A DNA stretch of 64,000 nucleotides, from positions 8,927,671 to 8,991,670 of the forward strand of contig NC_049992.1 in the NCBI RefSeq assembly GCF_000003815.2, written 5' to 3'. Positions 27,801 to 40,700 of this stretch are shown piece after piece. The position numbers and the translations under genes are program-made. This stretch comes from Branchiostoma floridae (taxonomy: Eukaryota; Chordata; Leptocardii; Amphioxiformes; Branchiostomatidae). Below the pieces are notes generated by a model. The model had not been told where the DNA came from, did not search any database, and was given only the letters and a program-made list of their open reading frames with translations. The stretch's first letter is position 1, and every line of letters starts with the position of its first letter.

Positions 27801-29564
27801 TTACACTCTTCCAGTGTGTGTCTGCATGTGATTCTTCAGACTACCCAGCTGACTGAATCGCTTGCTGCACTCCACACACTGGTAGGGTTTTTCCCCTGTG
27901 TGAGTTCGCATGTGAATCTTCAGAGTATTCAGAATAGTGAACTGCTTGCTGCATTCCTCACACTTGAATGGCTTCTCTCCGGTGTGAGTTCGCATGTGTT
28001 TCTTCAGATCACCCTGGTTCGTGAACTGCTTGGTGCACTCTTCACACTTGTAGGGCTTCTCCCCAGTGTGGGTCCGCATGTGAGTTTTCAGACTACAGTA
28101 GTGACTGAACTGCTTGCTGCACTCCTCACACTTAAAGGGTTTCTCCCCTGTGTGACTTCGCAAGTGGCTCTTTAAACTACCACAGTTAGTGAACTGCTTG
28201 CTACACTCCTCACACTGGAATGGTTTCTCCCCGGTGTGAGTTCGCATGTGAATCTTCAGATAACCCAGGGTAGTGAACTGCTTGCTACATTCTTCACACT
28301 TGTAGGGTTTCTCCCCTGTGTGAGTTTGCAAGTGTCTCTTTAAACCACCACAGCTAGTGAACTGCTTGCTGCACTCCTCACACTGGAATGGTCTCTCCCC
28401 GGTGTGAGTTTGCATGTGCATCTTCAGTCTACCCAGGGTAGTGAACTGCTTGCTACACTCCTCACACTTGTAGGGTTTCTCCCCTGTGTGAGTTCTCAAG
28501 TGAGTTCTCCAGTGCCCGGGGTCACTGAACTGCTTGCTACATTCCTCACATCTGTAGGGTTTCTCCCCAGTGTGAGTTCGCATGTGAATCCTCAGACCTC
28601 CCTTGGCAGTGAACTGCTTGCTGCACTCCTCACACATGTAGGGTTTTTCACCAGTGTGTGTCCGCATGTGTTTCTTCAGATTACCCTGGTCAGTAAACTG
28701 CTTGCTGCATTCCTCACACTTGTAGGGCTTCTCTCCAGTGTGAGTCCGCATGTGAGTCTTCAGATCACTTATCTGACTGAACTGCTTGCTGCACTCCTTG
28801 CATATGTACGGTTTCTCTCCTGTGTGAGTTCGCATGTGGATCTTAAGATTGCCCTTCTGACTGAACTGTTTATTGCACTCCTCACACCTGTAGGGTTTCT
28901 CACCGGTGTGAGTCATCAGGTGTCTTTTCAAATCACCCTGCTGACGGTATTGCTTGCTGCACTCCTCACACCTGTAGGGTTTCTCCCCTGTGTGAGTGCG
29001 CATGTGTGCCTCCAGATGATGCGACCTACTGAACTTCTTGGTACACTTCTCACACCTGTAAGGCTTCTCTCCAGTGTGAGTTTTCATGTGCTGCTTTAGA
29101 CTAGACATATGTCTGAACTGCTTGCTGCACTCCTCACAAATGTAGGGTTTTTCACCAGTGTGTGTCCGCATGTGTTTCTTCAGATTACCCTGGTCAGTAA
29201 ACTGCTTGCTGCATTCCTCACAATTGTATGGCTTCTCTCCAGTGTGTGTCCGCATGTGTTTCTTCAGAACATCTGTCGTAGTAAACTGCATGTTGCACTC
29301 CTCACAGTTGTAGGGTTTCTCACCGGTGTGAGTCCGAATGTGAGTCTTCAAACTGCCCAGCTGACTGAACTGTCTGCTACACTCCTCACATCGGTAAGGT
29401 TTCTCGCCTGTGTGAGTCCGGATGTGAATCTTCAGACTACTCAGGCAACTGAACTGCTTGCTGCACTCCTCACATTTGTAGTGTTTTGCAGTCACAATTG
29501 TGGCAGCAAACTCTCCTTCCAAACTGTTTTCAATGACATCAGAGCTGATTCCACTAGTTGCCAT
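27801..29564 (-). CDS. C2H2 zinc-finger protein with 20 fingers
   Basis: A single uninterrupted coding exon of 587 residues. After a short N-terminus (MATSGISSDVIENSLEGEF) come 20 tandem C2H2 fingers in the pattern CxxC-x12-HxxxH, nearly all joined by TGEKP/TGERP linkers, so nearly the whole protein is a DNA-binding array. Contact positions differ between fingers (for example SCLSSLK, TDQGNLK, SRSHHLE, SDPGHWR), as expected for a sequence-specific nuclear factor. Fingers 4 and 10 have the same helix (TDQGNLKKH), suggesting internal duplication. The ATG at 29564 is preferred over an upstream in-frame ATG at 29597, because TTTACAG at 29582-29576 is a splice acceptor and exon 2 starts at 29575. 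No KRAB, BTB or SET domain is visible. Target and effect are unknown. Confidence 0.93.
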   Translation of the reverse strand: MATSGISSDVIENSLEGEFAATIVTAKHYKCEECSKQFSCLSSLKIHIRTHTGEKPYRCEECSRQFSQLGSLKTHIRTHTGEKPYNCEECNMQFTTTDVLKKHMRTHTGEKPYNCEECSKQFTDQGNLKKHMRTHTGEKPYICEECSKQFRHMSSLKQHMKTHTGEKPYRCEKCTKKFSRSHHLEAHMRTHTGEKPYRCEECSKQYRQQGDLKRHLMTHTGEKPYRCEECNKQFSQKGNLKIHMRTHTGEKPYICKECSKQFSQISDLKTHMRTHTGEKPYKCEECSKQFTDQGNLKKHMRTHTGEKPYMCEECSKQFTAKGGLRIHMRTHTGEKPYRCEECSKQFSDPGHWRTHLRTHTGEKPYKCEECSKQFTTLGRLKMHMQTHTGERPFQCEECSKQFTSCGGLKRHLQTHTGEKPYKCEECSKQFTTLGYLKIHMRTHTGEKPFQCEECSKQFTNCGSLKSHLRSHTGEKPFKCEECSKQFSHYCSLKTHMRTHTGEKPYKCEECTKQFTNQGDLKKHMRTHTGEKPFKCEECSKQFTILNTLKIHMRTHTGEKPYQCVECSKRFSQLGSLKNHMQTHTGRV

Positions 29565-30635
29565 GATGACTAAATCTGTAAAGATAAAAGTAACCAATTA
29601 TTTTTCTACCCCCTTTATCATGAGAGACTCATGCCAGCTTAAAACACAATGAAGTTACAAAGTAAATGACAAGGTTGCAGTTGTAGTAACTGGTAAACAT
29701 AAACAGTGTTATGGGTGTTCTATTAGAGATCACCCGCAGGTTGTAACAGTAAAGTAAACACACAGAAAACGTCCTTATTTTCACAAATATAAACCGTTAT
29801 CTGGGTAGCATAGTTTTGCTGCCATTTTGTTTGAAACATGTGACATTTAACGAAGCTGCTGGCGTCATCATTGGTGACCTTGTATATTACAACACTTGTT
29901 TACAGCGGTATCAATTACTCCATGCCCCTATCAGTGCGACTCAACATACGGTCAAACATGAAGTCTGAAGAATCATTGTTCGTTGGGAGATTGGCAGATG
30001 TCTAGGACTTTATGACTAGGACAACTTCTTGTTTGTAGCAGGGGTAAAAAAAAACTTCCTGGAAATTATGCCATGCAAAAAAAGTATTACAAGTTACATG
30101 TAGTTAATTAGTCTTCTTCAGTAGTAAGAGTAAGACCCTCCTTTTTTAGGACCATCTCATATTCACTTCAAGGAGGCTAGGTCCTCCTTCTTCACCCCCT
30201 AAATTACTTTACACCAGAATGGTTATACGAATTTCAATTTCCGAAAAACAATCGTGTCGCCGTAACGCCAGCTTTTTTCAACAGCACTTGTTTCCCTGGG
30301 TCTATTCACAAAGGCATGCTGGAGGAGATGATGGAAACCCCCCCTATGGAAACCAGATGTGGGGGCGCGGAAAACTCTTGCTAGAAAATTCCGGTTCGAG
30401 ACATTTTGCCCCCAGGAGGCCCTGGGCTCGCTTGGTTTAAAAAATAATTTTAATACAATCGGACTAGAGTACATTATGTTTACCTAACATTATGTTTAGA
30501 TGTAAGGTTTTTGTGATGGCCAGTCTTCAAGACGGTACCAAAAATTCAAGGAGAACCACAAACTTCCCAAGTCATGATCATTCGATCACGCCGCGCGTTC
30601 TTTGATAAAGGAAATCAGATGCTTTTCGTACTTAC

Positions 30636-30840
30636 CAGCGACGTCTCCCAGATACAAATGGGTCTTTGATGCTGAATCTTGAGCGTGATGTCTCCAGATG
30701 GATCGACTTAGCGCCTTCAATAACACAAACTTTCACTGTCTTCAAGAGTTGAAATTATCTCCACATCTGCGTCCGGTCCTCTCCTCAACAGAACAACAAG
30801 CGACCGGAGTACACAGTTATTCATCCGCGACTAAACTTGG
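30636..30840 (-). other. Probable non-coding 5' exon of the zinc-finger gene
   Basis: The minus strand reads CGTCGCTG|GTAAGTAC with a strong donor at 30635, pairing with the acceptor before 29575. The upstream end is a guess. No ATG-led frame continues across the junction that I could fix. Confidence 0.45.
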
Positions 30841-32330
30841 ATGGTGACAGTGTAAAATAGTGCGGATAGAGAATTTAAAATTATCGGAAATTATGACTCG
30901 GGTTTTGAAACATCACTTCAAATATTTATAAATGGTGACATAATTAACCTTTATAATGGTGCATATTTGCCAGGCATGCATTGTTTCCAAGACTTCATAG
31001 TAAAGAGGTTGCAGTACATGTGACTACCGCATGAGGTGACGATGTCAAAAACATACACCCAACTTGCAAGCAAGTATCTGCAAGCAAGGAGGTTAAAATT
31101 CAAGCCTCCTTGCTGCAAGCTGACGTAGAATATTTCCCTCCCATACTGTTTTGTGAAAGTTCACAAATTCTTAGCCTGGCATCAATCCAACTCTTGCTCT
31201 GACCCTTGCTCTGACCTGCTATTAAGATTTTTTGCCTGCTGAATGGTATGGCACCGACCCGTCTCTATCTAACATTCATTGGCATATTTTACCGGTCGGT
31301 TTACTGCAATTTCTCAAGCAATGCTAATTTGGCAAATGATCAACGCATCATTTTCTCCAGTTACATGTTGCTGTTACAGCTTACCTTTGCCACTTCTTCT
31401 GTGTAAATTATTTTGTCTCTCTGGTCCTGCTAAAAACATAATATCGTAATTGGAACACACCGCGGAATTGCACGGAGAACGGGCGCGTGGTTGGAAGGGG
31501 GTGCACTATACCGGCCGAACGAAACACGGCACAATTAACTGCCGCTATGTACCTTTATACATCCTCTGTTGTTCCTTTCTTTCCTGTTAGTAGTTGCACA
31601 AAACAAAAATCTGCATGAGCATACAAAAAATGGGCGTATACTGACAAGAATTTTCATTTAATTTTGGTCCGTCACAACCGCTATGACGTAAAACTTTACT
31701 GCTGGCCGTAGCATTAAAAATGGCGGCGTACGTTCAATTTGACCCATTCAGCCGTAGATCCGGGTGATAATGCAACGGTTCCTCACACTTTTACACGAGT
31801 TGTAGGTCACCAAAAGAAATTCAACATTGCTGTTGAATCATGCTCGTCTTGTGCCGTGAGCACATGTGATTATTATCTACAAATCTGGCGATGAACGTGA
31901 CAGTGTGTTTGTCCCACGACGAGCTCGCCTGCCCCGAAAATGACCTGAAAACTTTTGGCCTTGTTGTCTTCGAATGCATTGTTATCGATGCTTTGTAAAT
32001 TATGTATTGGACACCTAGATGTCTGAAGTGTGCATACCTCAGAAATAACTATTGTTGCATGTGTAGATCTCTTTAAGTTCCACTATTTTTAATCGACCGG
32101 TATAAGGCTTTATTATATATGACCGGTATTATGCCAATGCATGTTAACACTTTGGCTGTCTTGAATCAATTCCTGTGTACTGTCACATTTGAAAAATCTA
32201 AAACTCCTTGGCCAAATCAAGGTTAACAATCTATTTTTCTAAACCTCCTTGGTCAAATAATTGCTATGTATGAAAGCAGTCTTAATGCCCTCCCGATCCC
32301 AAAAAAACACCAAAGGAAAATCTTCTATGA
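30841..32330. other. Intergenic region between zinc-finger and chloride channel genes
   Basis: No gene recognised. It contains a CpG-richer stretch at about 31440-31940 with AAAATGGCGGC (YY1-like) at 31717-31727. It also has a repeat block at 31119-31158 (GTAGAATATTTCCCTCCCAT) that recurs at 35438-35476. Confidence 0.4.
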
Positions 32331-32336
32331 AAAGTC

Positions 32337-32342
32337 TTTATT
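32337..32342 (-). other. Candidate poly(A) signal of the chloride channel gene
   Basis: TTTATT on the plus strand (AATAAA on the minus strand) about 2.5 kb past the channel stop at 34800. If used, the 3' UTR spans two hAT-like MITEs. Closer signals may exist, so this is tentative. Confidence 0.3.
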
Positions 32343-32428
32343 ATCAAAATAAAGAAGTTGCATCTATTGTGCAAGTTTGGTAAGAAAGTTGCATTTTACA
32401 TACACTGTACATATGTAAGGGTCAGTAG

Positions 32429-32861
32429 TAGGGCTGGGTATCGGTACAGTGTACCGGTACAAAACCGGTTTTTCTTTTTGGACCGGTCCAGAAAAACCGG
32501 ACCTGAAAAAAGTAGGTGGACCGGATGTTGGACCTTTAAGAAAATTAACAGATTATTTGATCAGGAATTCACACGTTTTGGCGCTTGCACATGGAAGAAA
32601 ATGACAAGAGCGAAGCAGATTTTAGTTTATATTAATTTCTACCAAGTTTTACAGTCAATCGTACAGGTGCAGTTAGCGTTTTAGGTTTTTAAAACGCCAG
32701 TGTGAGTCTAATACTCCACCAAACTGATTTCTTTGTAGTAAAATGGACCATTCGTATGATTCAGATTGAATCAGGTCCAGGTTCAGGTCCGGACCTGGAC
32801 CTGATCCTCTGGACCTGAACCGGACCTAGACCTGAAGTTTCTGTACCGGTACCCACCCCTA
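32429..32861. mobile_element. hAT-like MITE, 433 bp, with perfect 8-bp target duplication
   Basis: Terminal inverted repeats TAGGGCTGGGTATCGGTAC and GTACCGGTACCCACCCCTA. Flanked by GTCAGTAG at 32421-32428 and again at 32862-32869, an exact 8-bp duplication as hAT transposases make. The interior is rich in CCGG, ACCTGGACC and TCCAGGTTCAGG words. No transposase frame. A 434-bp sister copy in the opposite orientation is at 43514-43947. Confidence 0.88.
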
Positions 32862-34445
32862 GTCAGTAGAGTGTCTAAACTATGGAAAAGCTTTCCATGG
32901 CTATCTTTTACATATTAACAGCATCTTTCTACAGTTACCTGATCATATACTTCTAGAAAATTTTCAAATGTACATTGTACAGTATTTGTTACATTTGGCA
33001 TAGGAGCTTATACATGCCTCTATCTGTACACACACATAAAACAAAGGCTTTAAGTGACATATTCATATTGGTTTTGCACAAAAATTATGATTTTTCATCC
33101 ATTGGGGGTCAAATAGTCAATCCTGAAACACACAGATTTACAAGATTTTTTTGTCTGAAATAAAATAACATTGTGGTGTTGCTAGTCATATCATAATGAG
33201 TGTTCTGCATGAGTTGTATTAGTTGTGTATGCTCTGTGGTCATTGTGTTGCTGTACGTGTATGTGTGGCCTGTTTTGATAAATTATCTACATGTACTTTG
33301 TGACTGGTCCACTGTGACAGTAACGTAAGCTGGGAATAAAACTCCTCTGCCTGCTAAACTCCTTCCCCAGCTTATGTTACTGTCTTAAACCACTGCAAGA
33401 TCTACTTGGAGATTAAATGAGAGTTAACTATTGATTCATGACATGACAATGTTTTAACTTATACAATAGACAGATCCTATAGCCCATCCAACTTCAATTG
33501 TACAATGTCACGTAAGACTACAAAAACTTTAACAAGGAGTTGGTCTCGCATAACTTGACTGAAATATCTTTTTTTGATGGACAGTCAAGATCGGTCCATT
33601 TTGAGTTATGCGAGTCAATACTACTACATTCTAAAGATATGACGTTCAAAAATGGAAATCCTACTCTCCAAGCAGAGGTTGTTGGAAAAAAATCGTGATC
33701 CTTTTCTTTCATCATTTTTTTATGGACCGATCTTTCCGATTGGTAGATGAAAAAACGGATGAAAGGAAAAGTTCACGATCCTTTCCACCAACCTCTTCTT
33801 GGAGAGTACATGTATGTAAATCCAATATGCACCTTAAAATCAACTCAAAATGCTCAAGATAAATAGTGGACTTCCATATACATGTAGTTAGGCACTAGAT
33901 CTAGAACTTCATTCTTTGTGTATTTGCACTTATCCACACATATTGAACATAGCCCAATGGCTTCTTATTACAATATTGCAATAAGTGAATTATTCAACAT
34001 TTTGTTACACCCTGTACGAAAAACAATAGGTGATACAAATATGCAATAAAAACTCTGATTCAGAGAACTTAAGCCATGATTAATATCACTGATGGACAAA
34101 AATCATCAATTCACTACTTCAGTAATAGGCATACGGAAAGTCATCTGATAATTTTCATCTATCAAAGATATAAGAATTATACTCTACAAAGTGTCTCTTC
34201 CCTGTGTATGAACGGATATATCATATATTGAAATTCTGGATATCATACTGAACAGTTGCATGAAAGTTATCAAATGTAAGTAGCTTTACATGTTGGACTA
34301 CAATTGATTCATTCATTATGTGACAATTGCTAACTCAAAGAAGCAAAGCCCTTTCAGTTTTGAGTTAAGATCAGAGGCACATAAGTTGGAAGAGTAACAG
34401 TTACATATACCTATTTGGCTAAACATGAATTACAAAGTGTGTATG

Positions 34446-34716
34446 CAGTGTTCTAGCCAGCCTGAAATTTTTTCTGTCCCCTAATTTTTTAACGGAAATC
34501 CTGTTGAGCGCCAGAGGCTTCCACACAATGGTCCTAGGGGGGCGAGAAAATTTTGAAATCAAGACCCTCTGAGATCTTTGCAAAATTTCATTTGTTTAAT
34601 AACTTTACATGAGAATTTTCCTACGTCACAGAGGACAGAATGGCCAAAATTTTTTTCCGTCCCCAGCTGCAAAATTCTGTGCAACGACGGAAAGACGGAT
34701 GCTGGCTTGAACCCTG
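34446..34716. mobile_element. hAT-like MITE, diverged copy
   Basis: Starts CAGTGTTCTAGCCAGCC and ends GGCTTGAACCCTG. It shares CCGTCCCCAGCTGCAAAATT and GAAAATTTTGAAATC with the better-preserved copy at 41802-42148. The flanking duplication is not recognisable. Confidence 0.6.
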
Positions 34717-34799
34717 TGCTGCAACATGAAATGCATAACATTACAGACTATAAATTCACAGTTTTTAGCCTGTCCGAAGATTGAACAGCTATGGTCCAT

Positions 34800-37700
34800 C
34801 TATACTTTGCTATCTTCTATGCCTTCATCGTCTACATCTGTCACGGTGAAACGAAACTCTTGTCTCGTCGCGCCCTCGTCGCTACTGTCCGACATAAGGC
34901 GGTTATCCTCCTCCTCTGAAGATTCTGTCTGATCTAAGTCTGACATGCGAATGTCGGTGGATGTTTTCCTCTTTTGAGTCTTCGGTGCTTCCATCACGTC
35001 CTCCTGAGTACCTTCAATCGCTTTCCGAACCTGCACGTTTGCGAGGAGACAACACAACACGGAAAGCAGGGCAGTTAGTACGTGATTGTGATTGGAAATA
35101 GAGACGGTAGTGGGCAGTAACAACGACCCTGTCTTATTTTCACATCACAACAGTGGAACTGTCAAACATTGGTGGAACCATATCAACAGTGACAAGAACT
35201 CAGTACCTGAAATCTGTAATCACCTTTCTTGGGTCTAATCCTTTTCTAAGATGTACCTATATATATAGAACTGAAGATTTTGACTTTGGATTTCATACAT
35301 TTCTACAAGATTGTGATTGGAAATGGATATGGTAGTGGGTAGGAACTATGACCCTGTCTTATCTTCACAAGCTTAAGTGAGCCTATGACAGTATCAAAAT
35401 GATATCCCCAGGAAGTACCAGTAAGAAAGCATTTGAAAGCTAACGTAGAATATTTCCCTCCCATACTTTTGTGAAAAGTGACAATGGTGGATCCACAACA
35501 GTGAAAAGAACTCNNNNNNNNNNNNNNNNNNNNNNNNNNNNNNNNNNNNNNNNNNNNNNNNNNNNNNNNNNNNNNNNNNNNNNNNNNNNNNNNNNNNNNN
35601 NNNNNNNNNNNNNGAATAAAACTGCTTATAGAATATAAGCATGATATATATAATATGGATATGATATTATACGAGAATGATATTTACCCTCTACGACTTT
35701 GGACATATTTCATCTTCACCAGGGTTTTCCTCCATTGGCAAACTTTTATTTCAACTCTACATCAAGTTTAATGTCTCAAACAGCGAGTGTATGCAGATAA
35801 GATTTTGTGGAACAAATTGATAAAGTGCTTTCACATTGATAGATTTGGAAACCCAAATAAATCTATTTGAGTGCTGAAAAAAGATGGTCATAAACAAATG
35901 TAGCTGCAATACAATTAAGTGGTAAGATTAAGATTAGTAAAAAAAAGGCAAACATTTCAATTGAATATCTGAGTGTGTGATTTTCATGATTATCTATCTA
36001 CCTTGCACTGTGTGAATGTGACGCAAAAATTCTTAAAGTCAAAACTTTCGTCTCCTAAGGTGTTATAATGTTACACTACTTCTCTTCTGTTGTTTCTCAT
36101 TCTTCTAGTTTTGCTGCATTGTGGTGATGGGTAGGGAAGGACTAACTACATTGTATTTATGTGCGGGTGATTGTGGGGGTGGGGGACTTGTTTGTGGTCC
36201 ATCACACAGTGTGCAATCTAAGACTATAAGTATATATAGCAAACATCATCATATCTTTTTCTGCCCTACCATTGGTGAGGGACTGCCCCGATCTGTCAAC
36301 CAAAAATAAAACATATAACATTTAAATCATGTCTGCAATGGAGAATCAAATAAAAGATTAAGAATGTGATGTTTAAAAAATTTGAATTGAGTGAGATACA
36401 AACAAAGCTGGATGCAGGTGATGAATTGTTTTTTATACCCTGCAACAAAAAAAGTATTTTTTCCACTACAGAGAGCTTCAAAATTGAGGAAAATAAGCTT
36501 GAAAACCTGTTATGTGGTGAGACAAGAACCTACTATAAATAATTATTATATCAAAAGGATTAACTCTTTAAAGTAAGGTTAATTTTGCAAAGCTGATGAA
36601 CTTAGTAAGTGGGGAGGTATAGCCAAAATCTAATACATACTACAGAGGTAAATATTTAGAACTCTGTAAAATCAAATCAAATTCCTAATTAGCAACTTTA
36701 GCCATATATAGCCTGGGCAGAATCATTTCATATGATATCATAAAATTTAAGGTTCTTGTGTTCAAGAAATGCATATGAACAGCAAGTATAGAGGTATCAA
36801 TATGCAGTATTCAGTTTGAACTGGTTTGGTAAAAATAAAAGAAATCTGAATTTATGTTGTTTCAACATTCTAAGCCAGAAGATTTTCTGTCTTTTATGAT
36901 AATCCATATGGAACAGCCCTCATGCCATGCATTATGATATAAACATGCAATAAGAAGCGCTGGATCCATGTGAAGAGTTACCTGTTCTTAAAGATATAGA
37001 CTTCAACACATGGATTAACAATAGCCCTTCCTGTCACTACCAAGTGATTAACATTGAAAAAAATGCAGAAAACTTAAGGGCACTTTACAAAATATTATCT
37101 TTAATAGTGCAGGCTTATTTTCATTCTACTTTAACAAAAAATTGAGGACAGTAAGAGTCAAAAGGAAAATTTTTAAGAAAACATTCATGTGATAAAATAA
37201 ACATGTTGGTGCCAATGCTAATGCATACTTGGTAGATACAGGAAGGATTAGGCCAAAACAATGCAATTGCCTGGTCTTCAGTCCATCAAGCTTGTCTATT
37301 GTACCTTTGATTTTTAAAATTGGATACTTCTTCAAAGTGACAAAATGTCATGCAAAATCCTTTCTTTGTTTTATTGAAATCAGATCTTTGAATCTGAGCC
37401 AGTAAAATTATTCCCCTTTTACATGTTATCTTTTTCAATTCACTGTGAAGTTTAAGACCAACCAAGTGCATTCAGGCACAGCCTTATGGTGAGTTCACAC
37501 GTGTGTACATATTCAAGTCTGTATGAGGTCCGCATGGAGTCCTTAGCCTCTACCAGGCTCCATAGGTCGCAGTGTGTAAAATGATTAGAAATTGGACAAA
37601 TATAGATGCATAACATGCCAGAGAAGTTAGCTAGCCAAAGAGTATGGTTTGTGACCCACCTAACTCCTCTGGCATGTTATCTGTCTATATTTGTTCTATC

Positions 37701-40700
37701 ATTTTTTTTTCCAGTGACCTGTGGAGCCTGTACAGGCTAAGTAAGACTTCCATACGGACCTCATACGGACTTAAATATATACGCATGTGTGAACCCAACC
37801 TTAACTGCTGATTCTAATGCGTGAGAAAAACATGCCTTCCTGATTACTGTGTATCTCCACATCTGTACCTGTACCCCCAAAGTGATGAAACTGTGAAAGG
37901 AAAAGAAAAACCTTCAGGCCAACCAAGACAGAAGCCTAGCATGGCAGCACGGTGAGCCAAACAACATTCCAACATAAAGAACAAACTTTAAGGCTGTCGT
38001 GTCTACAAGATGGAGCAACACGTTCTGTTCATGGCAAGTTGTTCAGGACAGAATTTTTTTCTGGGAAATTTGGTGGGTTTACAATGGTACAACTGTTGCA
38101 AATGGCAGTTATTAAAAATTGTTTTAAAAAGGATATCAGGGACTCAATACAAAATCTGATTTGGATACACCATTTTTGGTAAAATTCAATTATCAAGCTA
38201 GTGATACTAAAACCCTATATTGCACAGTGGGACTAAATGCCATGAACAGAAAGTGACTGCAACTCTTGACCATGGCTTTGCACATTCCACTACAGCAATT
38301 GGCATGCAACACACATCATGCAACAATTCAGCCATTCATATACAAAATGTAGGAGATAATCTATTTAAACCCAATCTACTAATATCATGAAGGATTTTAT
38401 TCTGATTATACATGTAACAGTTATTGTACAAGAAGTAAATTTCACATTTATCTTAGTCACAGATTCGTTTTTTTTGGACTTCAAAAAGCAAGACAGTGAA
38501 TACAAAATTACACCAATAAAAAGTCTAGAAGAAAGTTCTTTCCATGGCATAACTGTTGCATGATATGCCTTATAAGGTGTAAAGAAAGAGCAGAAAATAC
38601 AAACCCAACCCCGATGATGTTAGGATAAAGCCAGTCTGTGATTGAATTGTAGCATGCACTATACTTCACTATAGAGAATGTTGTTTGATAATTCATAAGA
38701 AAGAAAAAGGAAGGTTTTAACATAATTGTCGGGTAATTTTATCATGAAAATATACATGTTATTGATGTCCTTATAATGGATTGATTTAACATGTCATCAT
38801 TAGACTAGAATGGGACAAGGTCTTCCAGCCATTGGGCTAGAATGGGACATCTAGATATTGGGCTACAATTGGACAGATTAACATTGGGATTGAATGGGAC
38901 AGGGGACATTGAGCTAGGATGAGACATGAACATGTAAGCATTGGGGTGGGATGGGTCAAGTTTGGGCTAGAACTGGACAGGTAAAATTGGGCTAGAATGG
39001 AACAATGTAAATTTTTGCTGGAATGTGTAATGTCAATGGTACATTGTGAATATTGAAAGAAGCATTGGCCACATGTTGCACAAAAGGAACCTTGGTTACA
39101 TGAGATTATATTATATATATTATGTATAATATTATAATATGTGTATGTGTACACAGGACAGCTCAATCAAGATTCAAAGTTTTTTCTTAACATCATGGTA
39201 ATATCTCTGAATGCAAAATGATACTTGCAGGGTGAAAGTCAAAGCTTCCTCTGGTGTTGTTTATCAATGGTGTTAAAATCATTAAATGTAACAGCATAAA
39301 ACAAAATAAAACCGAAACCTTTCAAGAATATAACAAATCAAAAATCTATCTTCTGAAGATTCTTACATTACCTGGAATGTTTGCTGATATGTACAAAAAT
39401 TTTGACAGGTAAAAGAAGCCTATCCACCCACCTCCTTGAGTGAGACGACCCCTATTAACCTGCCGATGGTGGTGACGTAGGCGTGGTGAAGACCCAACAG
39501 GGAGAAGAGGGAGTGGACCTGGAAGGTACCAAAGGATACAGGTTAACACTGGCACTAATGTCTGATAAAAGTCTTGAAAACATCAAGTACCCAATAATTT
39601 TCATATTCTGCATTGTGGATTAGTGTGTTCTACTGCAACAATGTTTGTATGTTACAAATGTGCCCTACACAAAGTAAAAATTGGCAACAACCATTACAGT
39701 GTGTACATCCGAAAAGCTGTGATCTTTTCTTATTTGTATCTTATTTCAACATCCTGTGATTAATGTGAACAAAATTCTCATTCCTCACACACTATATCTA
39801 ATGCCTGCATTCCTCTAGGATCCGTCTATACAAGGTCTTTGCACATACGAAATAATCAAAAGGGTACAGCCTTGGTGCTGAAATTACTGCTGTTACAAAT
39901 TGAGTTATAAATTAACAGCTTTCTGGAAAGAGGTGGAAAATCTTCATCTCAACAAAATAAGGGTGCATGTATCTTAAATATACTTTTTGTGATGCTACAA
40001 CATCCTTATGTACATTGATAAATGTACTGGTACATATCTAATACCAAAAGGTGATGTTGCTACCTAGATAAAGACATCTGCAGTTGAAAGTTTGAGTTTT
40101 GCACTACTGAATTGAGTGTGATTGTGTGTGTGTGTGTGTGCAAGCCTGTGTATGTTTGTGTGTATACTTGAAAGATAATAAAACACATATTAGTGCCTAC
40201 TTTATGTAGAGATGTCCTCTCCACCAGCTGGAAGGGTGCTGGGTCGATGGTGACTGCATCAAAGTTGATTCTATCCTGTAGCTGCTCTTCCTCCCATGCC
40301 GTGAGCTGGGGAAAGGGTTTCCAATTTAGTAATCATATAATTGTAGCAACATGTAAGGTTACGTTCATATAATTATACCGATGTCAAGTTTGGTTGAAAA
40401 ATATGTTGCCTTTATTGTGAGATCTAAGTGGTCGAGAGGGTTGAACAAATGACCGAACACAATAGATTATTCTTCCTTGACATTGGAATATTGACATTGC
40501 ATTCTATGACGCAATAAATACAATGTATATGCTTTCCAATATATCTTTTAAAAATCTGCTGCAGTGTACAATCTACAGCATAGCTGAAAACATTGGGGGG
40601 GGGGGGGGCAATGGCTGGAATTCATGTCCATGTGGATATCATTCATGATATAATCAAATAATGTATCATGTACGTTCATAGCGTACCTACAAGGTACTAA

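Noticed and set aside
27798..29573. Three long plus-strand frames opposite the zinc-finger exon
   Set aside because: Repeat-composition shadows of the C2H2 array, with no start context, splice sites or family resemblance.
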